Origin: Symsagittifera roscoffensis
Taxonomy: Eukaryota > Xenacoelomorpha > Acoela > Convolutidae
Assembly (NCBI RefSeq): GCF_963678635.1
Contig: NC_087065.1
Coordinates: forward strand, 47,122,381-47,186,380
Direction: 5' to 3'
Length of the DNA stretch: 64,000 bases
Translations under genes and position numbers: made by a program
Notes under the pieces: generated by a model
The model's input: only the letters and a program-made list of their open reading frames with translations
Database searches by the model: none
What the model was told of the DNA's origin: nothing
Part shown: piece by piece, positions 21,679 through 32,681 of the stretch
Layout of the letters: every line of letters begins with the position of its first letter
Position numbering within the stretch: the first letter of the stretch is position 1

Positions 21679-21796
21679 TCTAATTTCAAGCACTGTTTGG
21701 CGAATGGGTGTATGACTTGGGGGATGATGAACTGCTGCGACTCCCATCCGGCTAGAGAGGGGGTCACCATCTCACTCAGACAAAGTACCATCCACA
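21679..21796 (-). CDS. Nuclear-receptor-like ligand-binding-domain exon A, copy 1
   Basis: Acceptor GCGTTTTTAG and donor GTGAGTTA bracket 118 bases. The frame reads WMVLCLSEMVTPSLAGWESQ, then QFIIPQVIHPFAKQCLKL, ending in GA. The S-E then P-x-x-x-x-F-A-x-x-x-x-x-L-x-L-D-D layout after joining to exon C resembles helices 6-8 of NR1-type receptors such as PPAR, FXR or VDR. This would be a ligand-activated transcription factor, but only these two exons support it. The downstream exon C is at 20638-20803. A second copy is at 22704-22821. Confidence 0.45.
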
Positions 21797-22485
21797 CTAA
21801 AAACGCATTCCATTATTGAATTTCAATTTTCAACAGTCATCTATAAGGCAAGATACTGCACTATTGATTAAAATTTTGCACTACTTTTCAAATGCCGTCC
21901 CGAGGTGACGTCCATACAAGAAAACTGCTTATCCAATTTTATAATTAGAGTTTACCGAAAATTGTTTCTGATACCAATTTCATAGAAGAAAATTGTATGA
22001 CAAGAATTTTTTCAATCCAAAGTTTTTATTCGAAACTTATCTTAAATTGGTTTAAAACTCAATCAAACCAAAGTGGTAGCAGTTTGATTACATGAGAGCA
22101 ACTTTGACATCAAAAAGTTTTAAAAATGTTAACTTGGTCCGAGCTATGTACTAGGGTGTGTTATTTTCCCTGCACAACCAGATATCACAAAGACATGTCA
22201 TACATCGACTTACTAAAGTTTAGCCTGATTAGAGAAAAACGTGATTATTCTTTTTTATTTGTCATTTTTTCTTAGACTTTGTGCCACGTATACTTAGAAA
22301 TTGGCTCATAAACTTTTATCGTTCTTCATTAATTTGGAATTGAATCACACTTTTTTCGCTTGCGTAAAAAACTAGCCAAAAATTAAAAAACAACCAATTG
22401 CGAATTTTTTTGAGGTGGTTATGTGGTTGGAGCTTTCTAAGCTTCTTGCGCAGCTACTGGCTGTTTAGCTTTGTTTCTCATGTAT

Positions 22486-22594
22486 TTAATTTTTCCACTG
22501 GCCTCTATTGGAACGTAGAAGGGAGTACCAATTGAACTGCAAGTAGTGTTCTCGTAGAATGGAATCGAACAGTTCGACGTCACCAGGTTGTGGT
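22486..22594 (-). pseudogene. Truncated exon C, third copy
   Basis: The 3' two-thirds of exon C (from VPQPGDVELF onward), cut at its 5' side by the internal deletion junction at 22594. It has no acceptor. Confidence 0.6.
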
Positions 22595-22703
22595 ACATGC
22601 TTTTTGATATAAACTAACAAAACAACAAACAAGATTCAGTCAACCGGTTTCTTGTGATTTATACTTCTTTTTTCTCCGAAACTGATCTGTCACTGTAACT
22701 CAC

Positions 22704-22821
22704 TCTAATTTCAAGCACTGTTTGGCGAATGGGTGAATGACTTGGGGGATGATGAACTGCTGCGACTCCCATCCGGCTAGAGAGGGGGTCACCATCTCAC
22801 TCAGACAAAGTACCATCCGCA
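22704..22821 (-). pseudogene. Nuclear-receptor-like exon A, copy 2
   Basis: Copy of 21679-21796 with intact TTTTTAG acceptor and GTGAGT donor. One seen change turns the first full codon from Trp to Arg. Its partner exon C is truncated, so this copy is probably either dead or an alternative upstream exon. Confidence 0.4.
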
Positions 22822-23569
22822 CTAAAAACGCATTCCATTATTGAATTTCAATTTTCAACAGTCATCTATAAGGCAAGATACTGCACTATTGATTAAAATT
22901 TTGCACTACTGTTCAAATGCCGTCCCGAGGTGACGTCCATACAAGGAAACTGCTTATCCAATTTTATAATTAGAGTTTACCGAAAATTGTTTCTGATACC
23001 AATTTCATAGAAGAAAATTGTATGACAAGAATTTTTTCAATCCAAAGTTTTTATTCGAAACTTATCTTAAATTGGTTTAAGACTCAATCAAAACAAAGTG
23101 GTAGCAGTTTGATTACATGAGAGCAACTTTGACATCAAAAAGTTTTAAAAAAGCTTATCATAAAGCTTCATATACAAAAATTGTACGATATGTATTTTTC
23201 CAATGAAAAAATCAAATACAAATTTGAGGCAAAACTGTTTATCCTTTTTTGGTTGCAAACTTGCTCCTGTTCTCGAATATACTTTAACAAATACAAAAAA
23301 TTTGCATTCGACTTCTATCCCTATAACGTAAGCCAGGTTGATTTTTTCAACACAAAAACCCAAAAATCACAAGCAAGTGTTTTTTTAAACACTTAATTTT
23401 TTTGTTTTCAAATGCTAAAAGAAACAGTTACAGTTCGGGTGTAAAGATCGGTACAAAAATGTCAACTTTCATTTTCATACCTATTATCGCCAAATGCAGT
23501 TCATCTTATCATACTACATGCTTATCAACAAAAAAGAAAAAAGTAAAATGTAGAGAAAACTAAAAAGTC

Positions 23570-23960
23570 AGTGAAAAATAGTACGGGTTCCAAACATCAA
23601 TCCCGGGACACACAAGTACTAAAGTCGACTGCCTTTCAGACCTGTTCAATTGCAGCTGACAGAAACCGAACATTTTAGTCAGTAAAACTTTAGAATGCAT
23701 GCTATAAACTAGCCAATACTATGCAACAAAAGTGCCACCAAAATAAACATTTTTTAGCAAGATCGATTGAGAAAAACCAGAGCCCGTAAAAAAGAATTAC
23801 ACTTGCAGCTCCCTTTTGTAAATGTTGTTAGTTTCCAGGCGGTTGTTACGGCTTCACTTACTAATCCATATTTTAAGAAAATCAAGAAAAATGAAAGGGG
23901 TTTTGATTAGTTATCGAAAAAAGAAACTAGTTATTGAAAAAAGAAACAAAAGATGCAAAA
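23570..23960. repeat. Older diverged copy of the 1.74-kb family, with tRNA-like segment
   Basis: This aligns loosely to 25250-25640 and 26990-27370. The minus strand begins with a tRNA-like patch whose box-B-like part reads GATGTTTGGAACCCG. Nothing coding is seen. Confidence 0.5.
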
Positions 23961-24419
23961 TCAGAAGCAAAAGATGGACAAAATTTTCTATTCCTAGACC
24001 AATATCCAGTAATTTTTTCATTTATTTTCCATCATCTCCACGTATCTTTGTCACATTTATTACCAAATAGTCTTTGTTATCTCTTTGTCTTGTTTCTGAC
24101 CATGCGTTTTTTACACCACAGCAATAGTCATGTTTTTGATTATTTAAAACAGGCTGATCCGACGGATAAACAAATCGGTATCTACAATTTTTTGATTTTT
24201 GACAACAATTTTTTTTGGATATGCAAATCGTTGCAAAGTGGCCATTAAAACTACGAGATGTACATGGGGCGTCCTTTGCAGGGAAAACACGAAAAAGCCA
24301 ATTTACAAAATTTCCATCACCTTTCATTTATGATTTTTCTCTATCTACAGCAAGTGTCCATTCTCGTTTCTTAAAACTCCGGTGATTCTTTACAAAACTA
24401 CTATGTCCAGCTTAAGAGG

Positions 24420-24985
24420 GCTTAACTTAAATCGTCATTTCCAAATGATTTGAGATTCCCTTCTCCTCTATTAGGGCAACATTTAGAGCTTCGTGAGGGG
24501 GTAGAGTTTCTGTTAGAGTTTTCTTCGAATTTTGTAGTTTTTTAGCTGTTAATAGAAGTGTCTCAAATCCACTCGTCTTTGCCGCTGTATTTAAAGCATT
24601 TCTTGCTCTTGCGCCCCAGAACTGTTTTAAACTTTACCTATCCCTCTGGCGTCTGTTAGTAGGTTGTAGCTTTCGAAAGTCACAATCGGTTTTCTGATGA
24701 AAGCTTGCTTCAAAAATTCCCTGAACTCGGCGACGTTATCCGAAGAATTTCGAACTACAAGGTTTTTTGTGCTTTTATGCGCTTATTTTCAAACCCTAAC
24801 GCACGCTAAATATAACATTGAACGGATCTTTTTGTCGGCTTCTTCCATACGCATTCTGCTGAAAGTTTCAGTTCCTAGTTCGATTCTGATATTATCAGAT
24901 TCCTCGAACTTCCTCTTTTCCTCTACATTTCTAGCTACCTGTTCTAGCTATCTAATTGAAGCAACTCTGGTTTCAAAAATCTAGC
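24420..24985 (-). pseudogene. Decayed protein-coding remnant, probably of a transposable element
   Basis: Minus-strand frames carry protein-like sequence broken by stops: FSRMRMEEADKKIRSMLYLA near 24840-24790, NVAEFREFLKQAFIRKPIVT near 24740-24680, and FWGARARNALNTAAKTSGFE near 24620-24560, then TETLPPHEALNVALIEEKGI. The composition and the disagreement of frames suggest an old gene or gag relic. I do not recognise the family. Part of it is duplicated at 26550-26720. Confidence 0.4.
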
Positions 24986-25249
24986 AAATTTAATAAGTTA
25001 TCAATATCGATGTTCTCTTTGGCTTTTAATGCCAATTAGAACTTATCCCTCTAATCTTGCCATGGGGTAGGGGATCGATTGAGCGCGTTTGCCAGAGTGA
25101 CGAGTCTCCCCTCGTGCTTGATTCGTTCTCAGATGGAAATTGCTATTATAGACGACTTGCTGAAATTGGTATTTTAACTAAAATAAACAGGCAACCACAA
25201 CAGGTTCAAAAAATAAAAATGCAAAAAAAAAAGTTTATTAAAAAGTAAA

Positions 25250-25345
25250 TGACAAACACAACGGGGTTCGAACATCACCCCAGACACCCAAGTACTAAAG
25301 AAGACAGCCTTTCCTACGTGTTCCACTGCAACTTACATAAACCGA
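25250..25345 (-). repeat. tRNA-like segment (SINE or tRNA pseudogene), copy 1
   Basis: The minus strand shows GTTCGAACCCCG, a good box B, about 50 bases after GCAGTGGAACACGTAGG, a poor box-A-like stretch. Homologous segments are at 23575-23660 and 26985-27080. No full cloverleaf can be drawn with confidence. Confidence 0.35.
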
Positions 25346-25929
25346 ACAGTAAAATCAGTAAAATTTGGAGAATGCATGCTATCAAACTGCTAAATAAATA
25401 ATGCATGCTTTTAAACTGCTACTACTATGCAACAGTAGTGTCATGAAATTGAACACTTTTTAGCGAGCTTGGTTAAAAAATGTAGGTTCCATAATATAAC
25501 ATTGCACTTGCTAGCTTGCTTTTGTAAAAAATGTGACTTTCCAGGAAATTATTACGGCTTTAGTTATTAATCCATTTTTTAGGAAATTCTAAGAAACTGA
25601 AGGAATTTTGATTAGTTATTGTATTAAGAAACTTATGCAAAATCGGTATCTCACTTATTCTGCCGAATATTGTAAATTTTGAAACAAGAAAAATGAAGTA
25701 ACACTTATTGCAACTGATTGATTGAAATGTGGTGAAAAGATATAGCATAAATCTCGCGTTTAGTTTTTATTGGGGAGATGTAAAAAAAATTTATTATACA
25801 TAAAAGTTTGTTAGGGTTGTTAATCGGCAAACGCGCACAAAAAATACCTGACTGACTAACTTTGTGATCTGAAACATGATTTTCCGAGATCAACCAAAGG
25901 GACAATTATTTCAAACTAGGAATTTGGCC

Positions 25930-26345
25930 ACTGCAGACAGAAGTTTGAGCTCATAATAAATGAAATTGAACAGTCTTTGAAAAAAACACAGCTAATAATC
26001 AATTGGAAAAGATTCCTTGAACGCAAAAAAAAAACTGAAAATAAACACTGACTTTTTGTTTCAAAAAAAATTCAAAGAAATTTTCGAATTTCAAAGAAAC
26101 AAATAGATGTGTTAAAAACTCTTTAAAAATCTAAAACAATTTATGGTGGACCCTTTTTACAAAATTGTTCTTTGTGAACCCAAACTTTTGCCGTTCGATG
26201 GTGAAGTTTGCTGTCCTTATAACAACGAAAATGAACTGAACAAAAGTTAAAGCTTTTGCTGAAAAAACGAAAAAAACAATATCGCGACCTATGCAAGAGT
26301 CTGAAATGCGTTCATCGACTCTTAATCAACTGCCAAAAAAGGGTG
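25930..26345 (+). repeat. 0.5-kb dispersed repeat, copy in 1.74-kb unit 1
   Basis: Member of the most frequent repeat of the window. It has the internal block near 26170-26240 (CCGTTCGATGGTGAAGTTTG) and ends with a hairpin-forming tail, CAAGAGTCTG then TTCATCGACTCTTAA, here at 26296-26324. Confidence 0.7.
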
Positions 26346-26984
26346 AACTGAATTCAACTCGAACTTTGAGAAGAGCCGGAAACTCGTCAAGAACATACCT
26401 GCAAGAGTTCCCGCGCAATATTTCATGGCAACACTGCAATGCAATTATCCTCAGCAAGAAAAATCGAATAAACAGGTTCATACTCAGACCACTATAGCTC
26501 ATAGTATAAACACCAAAGTACAGGGTAAACACCAAAGTTCTCAAACCCTACCGTGCGCTAAGTATAACATTGAGCGGATCTTTTTGTCGGCTTCTTCCAT
26601 ACGCATTCTGCTGAAGGTCTTAGTTTCTAGTTCGATTCTGATATTCACAGATTCCTCGAACTTTCTCTTTTCCTCTACATTTCTAGCTACCTGTTCTAAC
26701 TCTTGTTTCAAAAATCTAGCAGATTTAACACGTTATCAATATCGATGTTCTCTTTGGCTTTTAATGTCAATTAGAACATATCCCTCTAATCTTGCCATGG
26801 GTTGGGGGATCGATTGAGCGCGTTTGCCAGGATGACGAGGCTCCCCTCATGCTTGATTCGTTCTCAGATGGAAATTGCTATCATAGACGACTTACTGAAA
26901 TTGGTATTTTAACTAAAATAAACAGGCAACCACAACAGGTTCAAAAAACAAAAATGCAAAAAAATAAAAAGTTTAAAAAGTAAA

Positions 26985-27080
26985 TGACAAACACTACGGG
27001 GTTCGAACATCACCCCAGACACCCAAGTACTGAAGTAGACAGCCTTTCCTACCTGTTCCACTGCAACTCACATAAACTGA
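26985..27080 (-). repeat. tRNA-like segment, copy 2
   Basis: Same as 25250-25345 within the second 1.74-kb copy, with GTTCGAACCCCG retained. Confidence 0.35.
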
Positions 27081-27669
27081 ACAGTATAATCAGTAAAATT
27101 TGGAGAATGCATGCTATTAAACTGCTAAATAAATAATGCATGCTTTTAAACTGCTACTACTATGCAACAGTAGTGTCATGAAAATGAACATTTTTTAGCG
27201 AGCTTGGTTAAAAAAATGTAGGGTCCATAATATAACATTGCACTTGCTAGCGTGCTTTTGTAAAAAAATGCGACTTTCCAGGCAATTTTTACGGCTTTAG
27301 TTATTAATCCATTTTTTAGGAAATTCCAAGAAACTGAAGGAGTTTTGATTAGTTATTGAAAAAAGAAACTTATGCAAAATCGGTATCTCACTTATTATGC
27401 CGAATATTGTAAATTTTGGAACAAGAAAAATGAAATAACACTTCTTGCAACTGATTGATTGAAATGTGGTGAAAAGATATAGCATAAATCTCGCGTTCAA
27501 TTTTTATTGGGGATATGTAAAAAAAAATTATTATACATAAAAGTTTGTTAGGGTTGTTAATCGGCAAACGCGCAAAAAAACACCTGAATGACTAACTTTG
27601 TGATCTGAAACATGATTTTCCGAGAACAATCAAAGGGACAACTATTTCAAACCAGGCATTTTGCTATTG

Positions 27670-28075
27670 CAGACAGAAGTTTGAGCTCATAATAAATGAA
27701 ATTGAACAGTCTTTGAAAAAAAACAGAGCCAACAGACAATTGAAAAAGATTCCTTAAACGCAAAAAAACTGAAAATAAACACTGACTTTTTGTTTCGAAA
27801 AATATTTAAAGAAACTTTCGAATTTCAAAGAAACAAATAGATGCGTTAAAAACTCTTCAAAAATCTAAAACAATTTATGGTGGACCCTCTTTACAAAATT
27901 GTTCTTTGTGAACCCAAACTTTTGCCGTTCGATAGTGGAGTGTGCCTTCCTTATAACAAAGAAAATGAACTGAACAAAAGTTAAAACTTTTGCTGAAAAA
28001 ACGAAAAAAAAATCATCGCGACTTATGCAAGAGTCTGATCTGCGTTCATCGACTCTTAATCAACTGCCAAAAAAG
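27670..28075 (+). repeat. 0.5-kb dispersed repeat, copy in 1.74-kb unit 2
   Basis: As 25930-26345, with tail arms AAGAGTC and GACTCTT at about 28028-28060. Confidence 0.7.
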
Positions 28076-28577
28076 GGTGAACTGAATTCAACTCGAACTT
28101 TGAGAGGAGCCGGAAATTCGTCAAGAACATACCTGCAAGAGTTCCCGCGCAATATTTCATGGCAACACTGCAATGCAATTATCCTCAGCAAGAAAAATCG
28201 AATAAACAGGTTCATACTCAGACCACTATAGCTCATAGTGTAAACATCAAAGTACAGGGTAAAGATCAATGTCAAGATGGTCAAGTATTTGTCAAATCAA
28301 TTATTCAAGCTGTTTCATCATTAAGAGTCTTGATTTAGATCAATAAAACAACATTATACATTGAATCAATCTATAAATCATTGCAAGTAAACTTAAGAAA
28401 GCGAAGTATCCACTCGAAATTAGAGGATCTCGGGTATAAAGCCGTTGTTGCCCCAAGCCGATAGGACTTCAGGAAGCTCTTAAAATTTCTCGCTCGGAAA
28501 CTATCTTGTTTATCATGTATCGACTCAATTGCAAACTAAGCATATTTTCATCCGCATAAATTCCGTTTGTTTTTACT

Positions 28578-28980
28578 CAGAGGGGGATCTAGCAAAATTT
28601 CGAGGGGAGGGGAAGGTGCGTTTTTTCAAACAAAATTCAAAAATTTTGATGACCTTTTTTTTAGATCGATCAAACTAATTTTCAGAGCGTTTTTAAAACC
28701 CATAAAGAACCTATTTTTACAACATTATCTGTGACGCTGGCCAAAAAAGCCGTTTTTGGGTATTTCTTGGAAGATTTGACCAAAATTGGCACGCAACTTA
28801 ATATTTACTGGTACCAAGGGCGCTTTTAGAAAAATTGTAGCGCCAGTCGGCCGAAAGTCTGTATCGTAAAATAGTACTACAGGAAGGAACCTTTGGTTAG
28901 TGAGGGTGTCGAAACCCTGATAAATGAGGGGGGGAGGAAGTCGATTCCGCGTCCGAAGACCCCGGCCTAAATCCGCCCTT
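28578..28980. mobile_element. hAT-like MITE, degenerate
   Basis: The left end CAGAGGGGGATCTAGCAAAA and the right end GGCCTAAATCCGCCC match the MITE family ends. The last bases and the target-site duplication are not recognisable. The interior resembles 30954-31360. Confidence 0.6.
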
Positions 28981-29759
28981 TTTCTTATACATATTCTGAT
29001 TTTTTTTGCTCTTAGGTTAGAAATCTTGGCAAGTTTTTGAAATAAGCCAGCACTAAAACTTTCAAGATTGAATTTGTATCATAATCAGTTTTTTTATCAG
29101 AAATGAGGCACAAAGATTAATAACAAAACATATAAAAAAGAACTTTTGTCAGTTTTCAAAATTTTGTCAGTTTTCAAAAATCTACTGTGTGGAAAATAGT
29201 TTTTCTCGACACTAAAACACTTTTTCTAATTTTTTTTGACTTCTAATTGCGACTAATATGACATTAATATGTTATCGAAATTTAGCTTCAGAAAAAATTG
29301 TCCCAGGCGCTAAAAGATTCAAAATTAGCACAGAGTTTGAAATCGCCGGATATACATGGCAGCAAAAAATAAATCGAGCCAATCCACTGATATAAATTTG
29401 AGTGCGAATTAAATTTTTCACATAAAAACAGACTACGATTACATTTTTTAATGAAAAAATGAACATGATTATGATTATGAACCCTAACATATTTCTCAGA
29501 ATAAGTACAACGCTCTTACAAGCCTAAGTTATTTATTGCAGATAAAAATTGAGACAAAACAAATGAAACCTTTGAGAACAAAGCCAACAGCCAGTTGGAA
29601 CGGACATCAAGGCAAAAAAAACTCACTAGATTTTCTTTTTTTCTCAAACTTTAACCAAAAAAATGGCCTTGAAGAGCTTTGAATTTGAAGAGCAATTGAT
29701 GATCGGCACTGTTTTGTTAGAATTAACACAATCTAAATAGCTTTCCTTCTAAAAACGGC

Positions 29760-30590
29760 TGAAAAAAGTCAATTTTGTTCTCCGTCGACGTAATTTACTT
29801 GCATCGTCACAAAACGAGCTGCCGACTGCCGAGGATTCAAGGTGCGTCCACAAAGACAACATAAGGCATGTATTTAATTTCCTCAACTTCTTGGTAGACT
29901 CAAACACAAAACAAATCCCCATATAAAACTTTATTTTTGGAACTACGTATTTTGCCGTAACAAAGCCTTACATGATGGGTAACAATAAAACATTAGTGGG
30001 TAAATCAGACATGTAAATCAATACCTTCAACAGGGGGTTGTTGAAAAGATCTAATACGCTCAATCATTAAAGCTTTCTTTAATGCAATCGGTGAAGCAAA
30101 CTGCCTCATTGAGTTGAATTGAGTGAAAACATAGCCAACAAAAGTTCTAAAAAATTATAAAAACAAGAAAAACAAAAAAATGGTCGAAAACTTTTCTCAA
30201 CTTTCGATTTTTCAAGAAAAAAGTATATCAGGTTAAACTCGTATGAATTTCAAAAAAAATTTCTGAATAAAACTGTTAAACTGACCCAATTTGAGAAAAC
30301 TGGATCAAGGGGTAATTTTTTGTTCTGCAGGGAAATCTTAAATTTAAATTCCTAGGTACATTAAAGGCTATCAGGTTTTTCGTAACTTTTGCTGTTCGAT
30401 AGTGCAGATTGCCTTCTGTAACAAAGCAATTATCTGAAAAGCAAATCAAAAAACCAAATTGAAAACAAATCCAGAACTCAAACTTGAGAGTAAAACAAAA
30501 CTGAAAAACTACCAGGAGCAGTAATAGAGTCTTCATTACGTTCAAAGACTCTAATAAATTAAACTCTAGGCAACCGGGAAAAAAAAACAA
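29760..30590 (-). pseudogene. Decayed duplicate of MAGUK exon 11 and its upstream intron
   Basis: Positions 29796-29898 on the minus strand match exon 11 of the MAGUK gene (39193-39291) at roughly 80%, including AAGAAGTTGAGGAA and TACATGCCTTATGTTGTCTT. Homology continues into the intron side (29899-30140 against 39292-39490) and through the adjacent dispersed repeat. A one-base deletion after KKLRK shifts the frame, the acceptor CAG has become GAG, and the GTAAGT donor is lost. No other MAGUK exon is present. It is a dead segmental copy. Confidence 0.8.
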
Positions 30591-30595
30591 GTTTA
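30125..30595 (+). repeat. 0.5-kb dispersed repeat
   Basis: It starts near ACATAGCCAACAAAAG and ends with the AGAGTC/GACTCT hairpin tail at about 30527-30553. It is part of the segmental copy of the MAGUK intron. Confidence 0.65.
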
Positions 30596-30953
30596 AAGGA
30601 TTTTTTCAACGTTTGGAGTATAAAAAAAGTTGGCATTGTTATCGAAAAATGAAACCTGCCTAATATTCAGCAAATGAATTTTCAGTGATCTTTAACAGAA
30701 ATGAGACGTCAAGACTTTAAATTGCAAAACGGAGCGCGAACCAATGTTAAGTTTTCTTTGGTGAAAAATACTCACTTTGTTTATATGCAGTTCCACATGC
30801 GGCCAACTTTCAAAATTTCATCAAGAAGACTTGAACAGGAAATCCCCACGCTAACTTAAAACCACATCATAAAAATAATGTCAGGTGCTGATATAAACAA
30901 TTTGTATCTGCCTCAATTGATCAAGCTGTTTTACATTTTTTGAATTGTTCGAG

Positions 30954-31360
30954 CAGGGGCGGATCTAGGATTTTCTCGAGGGGGGGGCGGATTTTCAAAA
31001 AATTTTCCAAAATTTTGACGACCTTTTTTTTTTTTAGGTCGACCAAACTGATTTTTCGAGCTCTCCCAAAGCACTGTTTTGCCCCTATTTTGGCCAAATT
31101 TTCTGCGCCGCAGGCAAATTTAAAAAAAAAAACAGTCAAAAAAGCCGTTTTTGGGCACTTTTTGAAAAATTTTGACAAAAAATCGCGTTTTCTTTGGCGC
31201 GCGCTCCCCTACAAGAAGGCGCCTTTAGAAAAATTTAAGGGTCGGTTGGCCAGAAATGGATTTCTGAAAAAGTATCAAAGGAGGGACCCTTTGGGTTGGC
31301 AGGGGGTCGAATCCCTGAGAGGGGGGGGGCGTCCGCCCCCCCCCCCTAAATCCGCCCCTG
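30954..31360. mobile_element. hAT-like MITE, well preserved
   Basis: It begins CAGGGGCGGATCTAGGATTT and ends CCTAAATCCGCCCCTG, near-perfect 15-base inverted ends. Flanks TGTTCGAG and TGTTCGAT form an 8-bp target duplication with one mismatch. Length is 407 bases. No transposase is encoded, so it would depend on a hAT transposase elsewhere. It sits inside a copy of the 0.5-kb repeat, whose 3' part resumes at about 31390-31610. Confidence 0.85.
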
Positions 31361-31910
31361 TGTTCGATTTTGACGAAGTTTGCGATTGATTCGAGTTCTT
31401 TTTAGAAAAAAAACTTCCCACAAATCTTTTCGATTTTCAAGAAGCAATTATGATTGACAGCCGTTTGTTCAACCTTAACCTAATTTAGGAAAACTGGATC
31501 AGTAGGTATTTTTGAAAATCTGAAATTTAAATTCCAGTTTCGAAACTAGATGTGAATCATTTTTTTCTGTGAACTGTACTTTTGCTGCTCGATAGTGAGG
31601 TTTGGTTTATTTTTTGTCGTTTTTTATATTGGACCGTAGTTTGGGGCATGCTCTCACGGGGTCTAAGGAACATTGCAACATTCTTCGCCGAAGCCCTGCG
31701 TCTACATAGGTCTTACTTTGGGAACAGTTAAAAAGGTGTACTGATGCGTTGGGAGCAAGACAGAAGGAACAGTTTTTTTGTGGTTTAACATTATCAAAGA
31801 AGTATATGAATGGGGACTGTATCCGGGTATTTTTTGGGCGACGGTGTGCATAGTAGACCGTGAGAGGTCCGTTGTCTTCAAGAGGTTTCTGGAGAACTTA
31901 AGGCCTTAGA

Positions 31911-31980
31911 TTTTTAAAATATTAATAATATTTTAAAAAATAATATTAATAATAATCATCATAATATTGAAATAAACACG
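31911..31980 (-). repeat. AT-rich 3' tail of the LINE with a 29-base palindrome
   Basis: 31911-31924 (TTTTTAAAATATTA) is the exact inverse of 31926-31939 around a single central A. TAA-type repeats follow to about 31970. It lies downstream of the last LINE coding block and is the likely 3' end of the element, as CR1/Jockey-type LINEs often end in short tandem repeats. Confidence 0.5.
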
Positions 31981-32020
31981 CAAGACGGGCATTAGTTGCT
32001 CTTAGTCATTGATAACAAAG

Positions 32021-32245
32021 TTAGTAAAATAAACTTAAAAACCATGAATATGGATAAATCGAGTATTTAAATGTTTGTAGTTTGTCAACCAATGACAGGT
32101 TCAAGTATTTTCTAAAGATTACAGGTTCTTGAAAAGGATCATAGCCAGGCAAATTGTTCGAACTCGCGAGGGAGTTTGACAATTTTGCGACACGGTAAAA
32201 GAAATTTTCATAAACTTTGCTCCGTGTTATCATTGGCATTCTCAA
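32021..32245 (-). pseudogene. LINE ORF2 C-terminal end
   Basis: TRSKVYENFFYRVAKLSNSL matches the common C-terminal block of these LINE proteins (FF-x-R-V-x-x-L-W/S-N-S-L). It ends at a stop, 40 bases before the AT-rich tail begins. Confidence 0.65.
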
Positions 32246-32444
32246 AAACGTCTTGTTTCCCGCTCGATTTCACTAAGGGCCCTTGTCGATTGTCCAAAAA
32301 TCAAGAAAATTTACCGGCAACCCGTTATTAAGAATCTTATTCAGCAAAATTAAATCGTTTTTGAATAATGTCAGTGAAATTGGCAACAGTTTGTTTTTAT
32401 TCAAGTACAAAACATAATCCTCATCATTCATTTCATGTTTCTTG

Positions 32445-32681
32445 TTACACCATTTCAGGCATCGTCATTGAAATTTCTATTCGCTTACATTGGTTTTTAG
32501 TTGCAAACCAAACTGGAGATGCATAAAAAATTATTGATTGTATGCAACTTTTAAAAAGTGAAACGCGAACAGAGCTACTTAGTGAGTTTGGTGAAGATCT
32601 TCTGATGCAATTGAATTGCATGTTTGCTTTTTGAGCCTTTCGGTGATGTGATATACCCATGCTATTTTGAAATTGCACCAA
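32445..32681 (-). pseudogene. LINE reverse transcriptase, post-palm region
   Basis: The segment KSCIQSIIFYASPVWFA matches the L-x-x-S-x-I-x-Y-x-S-P/A-x-W block downstream of the LINE RT palm. The next conserved piece, NKNKLLPISLTLFKNDLILL, follows around 32415-32345 in another frame. Confidence 0.7.

Larger units (their letters stand above)
20268..22125. repeat. 1.85-kb direct duplication, copy 1 (complete)
   Basis: The segment from GATGTTAACTTGGTCC (about 20270) to AAGTTTTAAAAA (about 22125) is followed directly by a second, shortened copy. It contains exon C, an older MITE, the end of the 7.38-kb unit and exon A. Confidence 0.8.
22126..23150. repeat. 1.85-kb direct duplication, copy 2 with 0.82-kb internal deletion
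   Basis: 22126-22594 matches 20275-20745 and 22595-23150 matches 21568-22125. The sequence between (20746-21567) is absent. The join GTGGTAC-ATGCTTTT shares TAC between the two parental sequences, suggesting end joining at 3 bases of microhomology. Confidence 0.85.
24790..26535. repeat. 1.74-kb direct duplication, copy 1
   Basis: Sequence here recurs from about 26547 with an offset of about 1735 and roughly 90% identity. It contains a decayed coding fragment, a tRNA-like segment (25250-25345) and a copy of the 0.5-kb dispersed repeat (25930-26345). Confidence 0.85.
26547..28262. repeat. 1.74-kb direct duplication, copy 2
   Basis: Second copy in direct orientation, ending at CAAAGTACAGGGTAAA. 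It has more divergence than the 7.38-kb pair, so the event is older. Confidence 0.85.

Noticed and set aside
24022-24327. Cys-rich minus-strand frame (CISKKNCCQKSKNCRYRF) considered as a nuclear-receptor zinc-finger exon.
   Set aside because: Cysteine spacing does not fit the C4-C4 receptor fingers and there are no matching splice sites, although it lies upstream of the receptor-like exons.
25057-25248. Plus-strand frame with DGNCYYR, reminiscent of the OTU protease cysteine motif (DGNC-x-F/Y-R).
   Set aside because: Only 63 codons, no His-containing partner motif, and the coding relic next to it is on the minus strand. The same short frame at 26792 keeps the motif by recent duplication only.
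30940-31389. Plus-strand 149-codon frame, the longest on that strand nearby.
   Set aside because: It spans the MITE end to end and is made by its G and C runs. It is not a gene.
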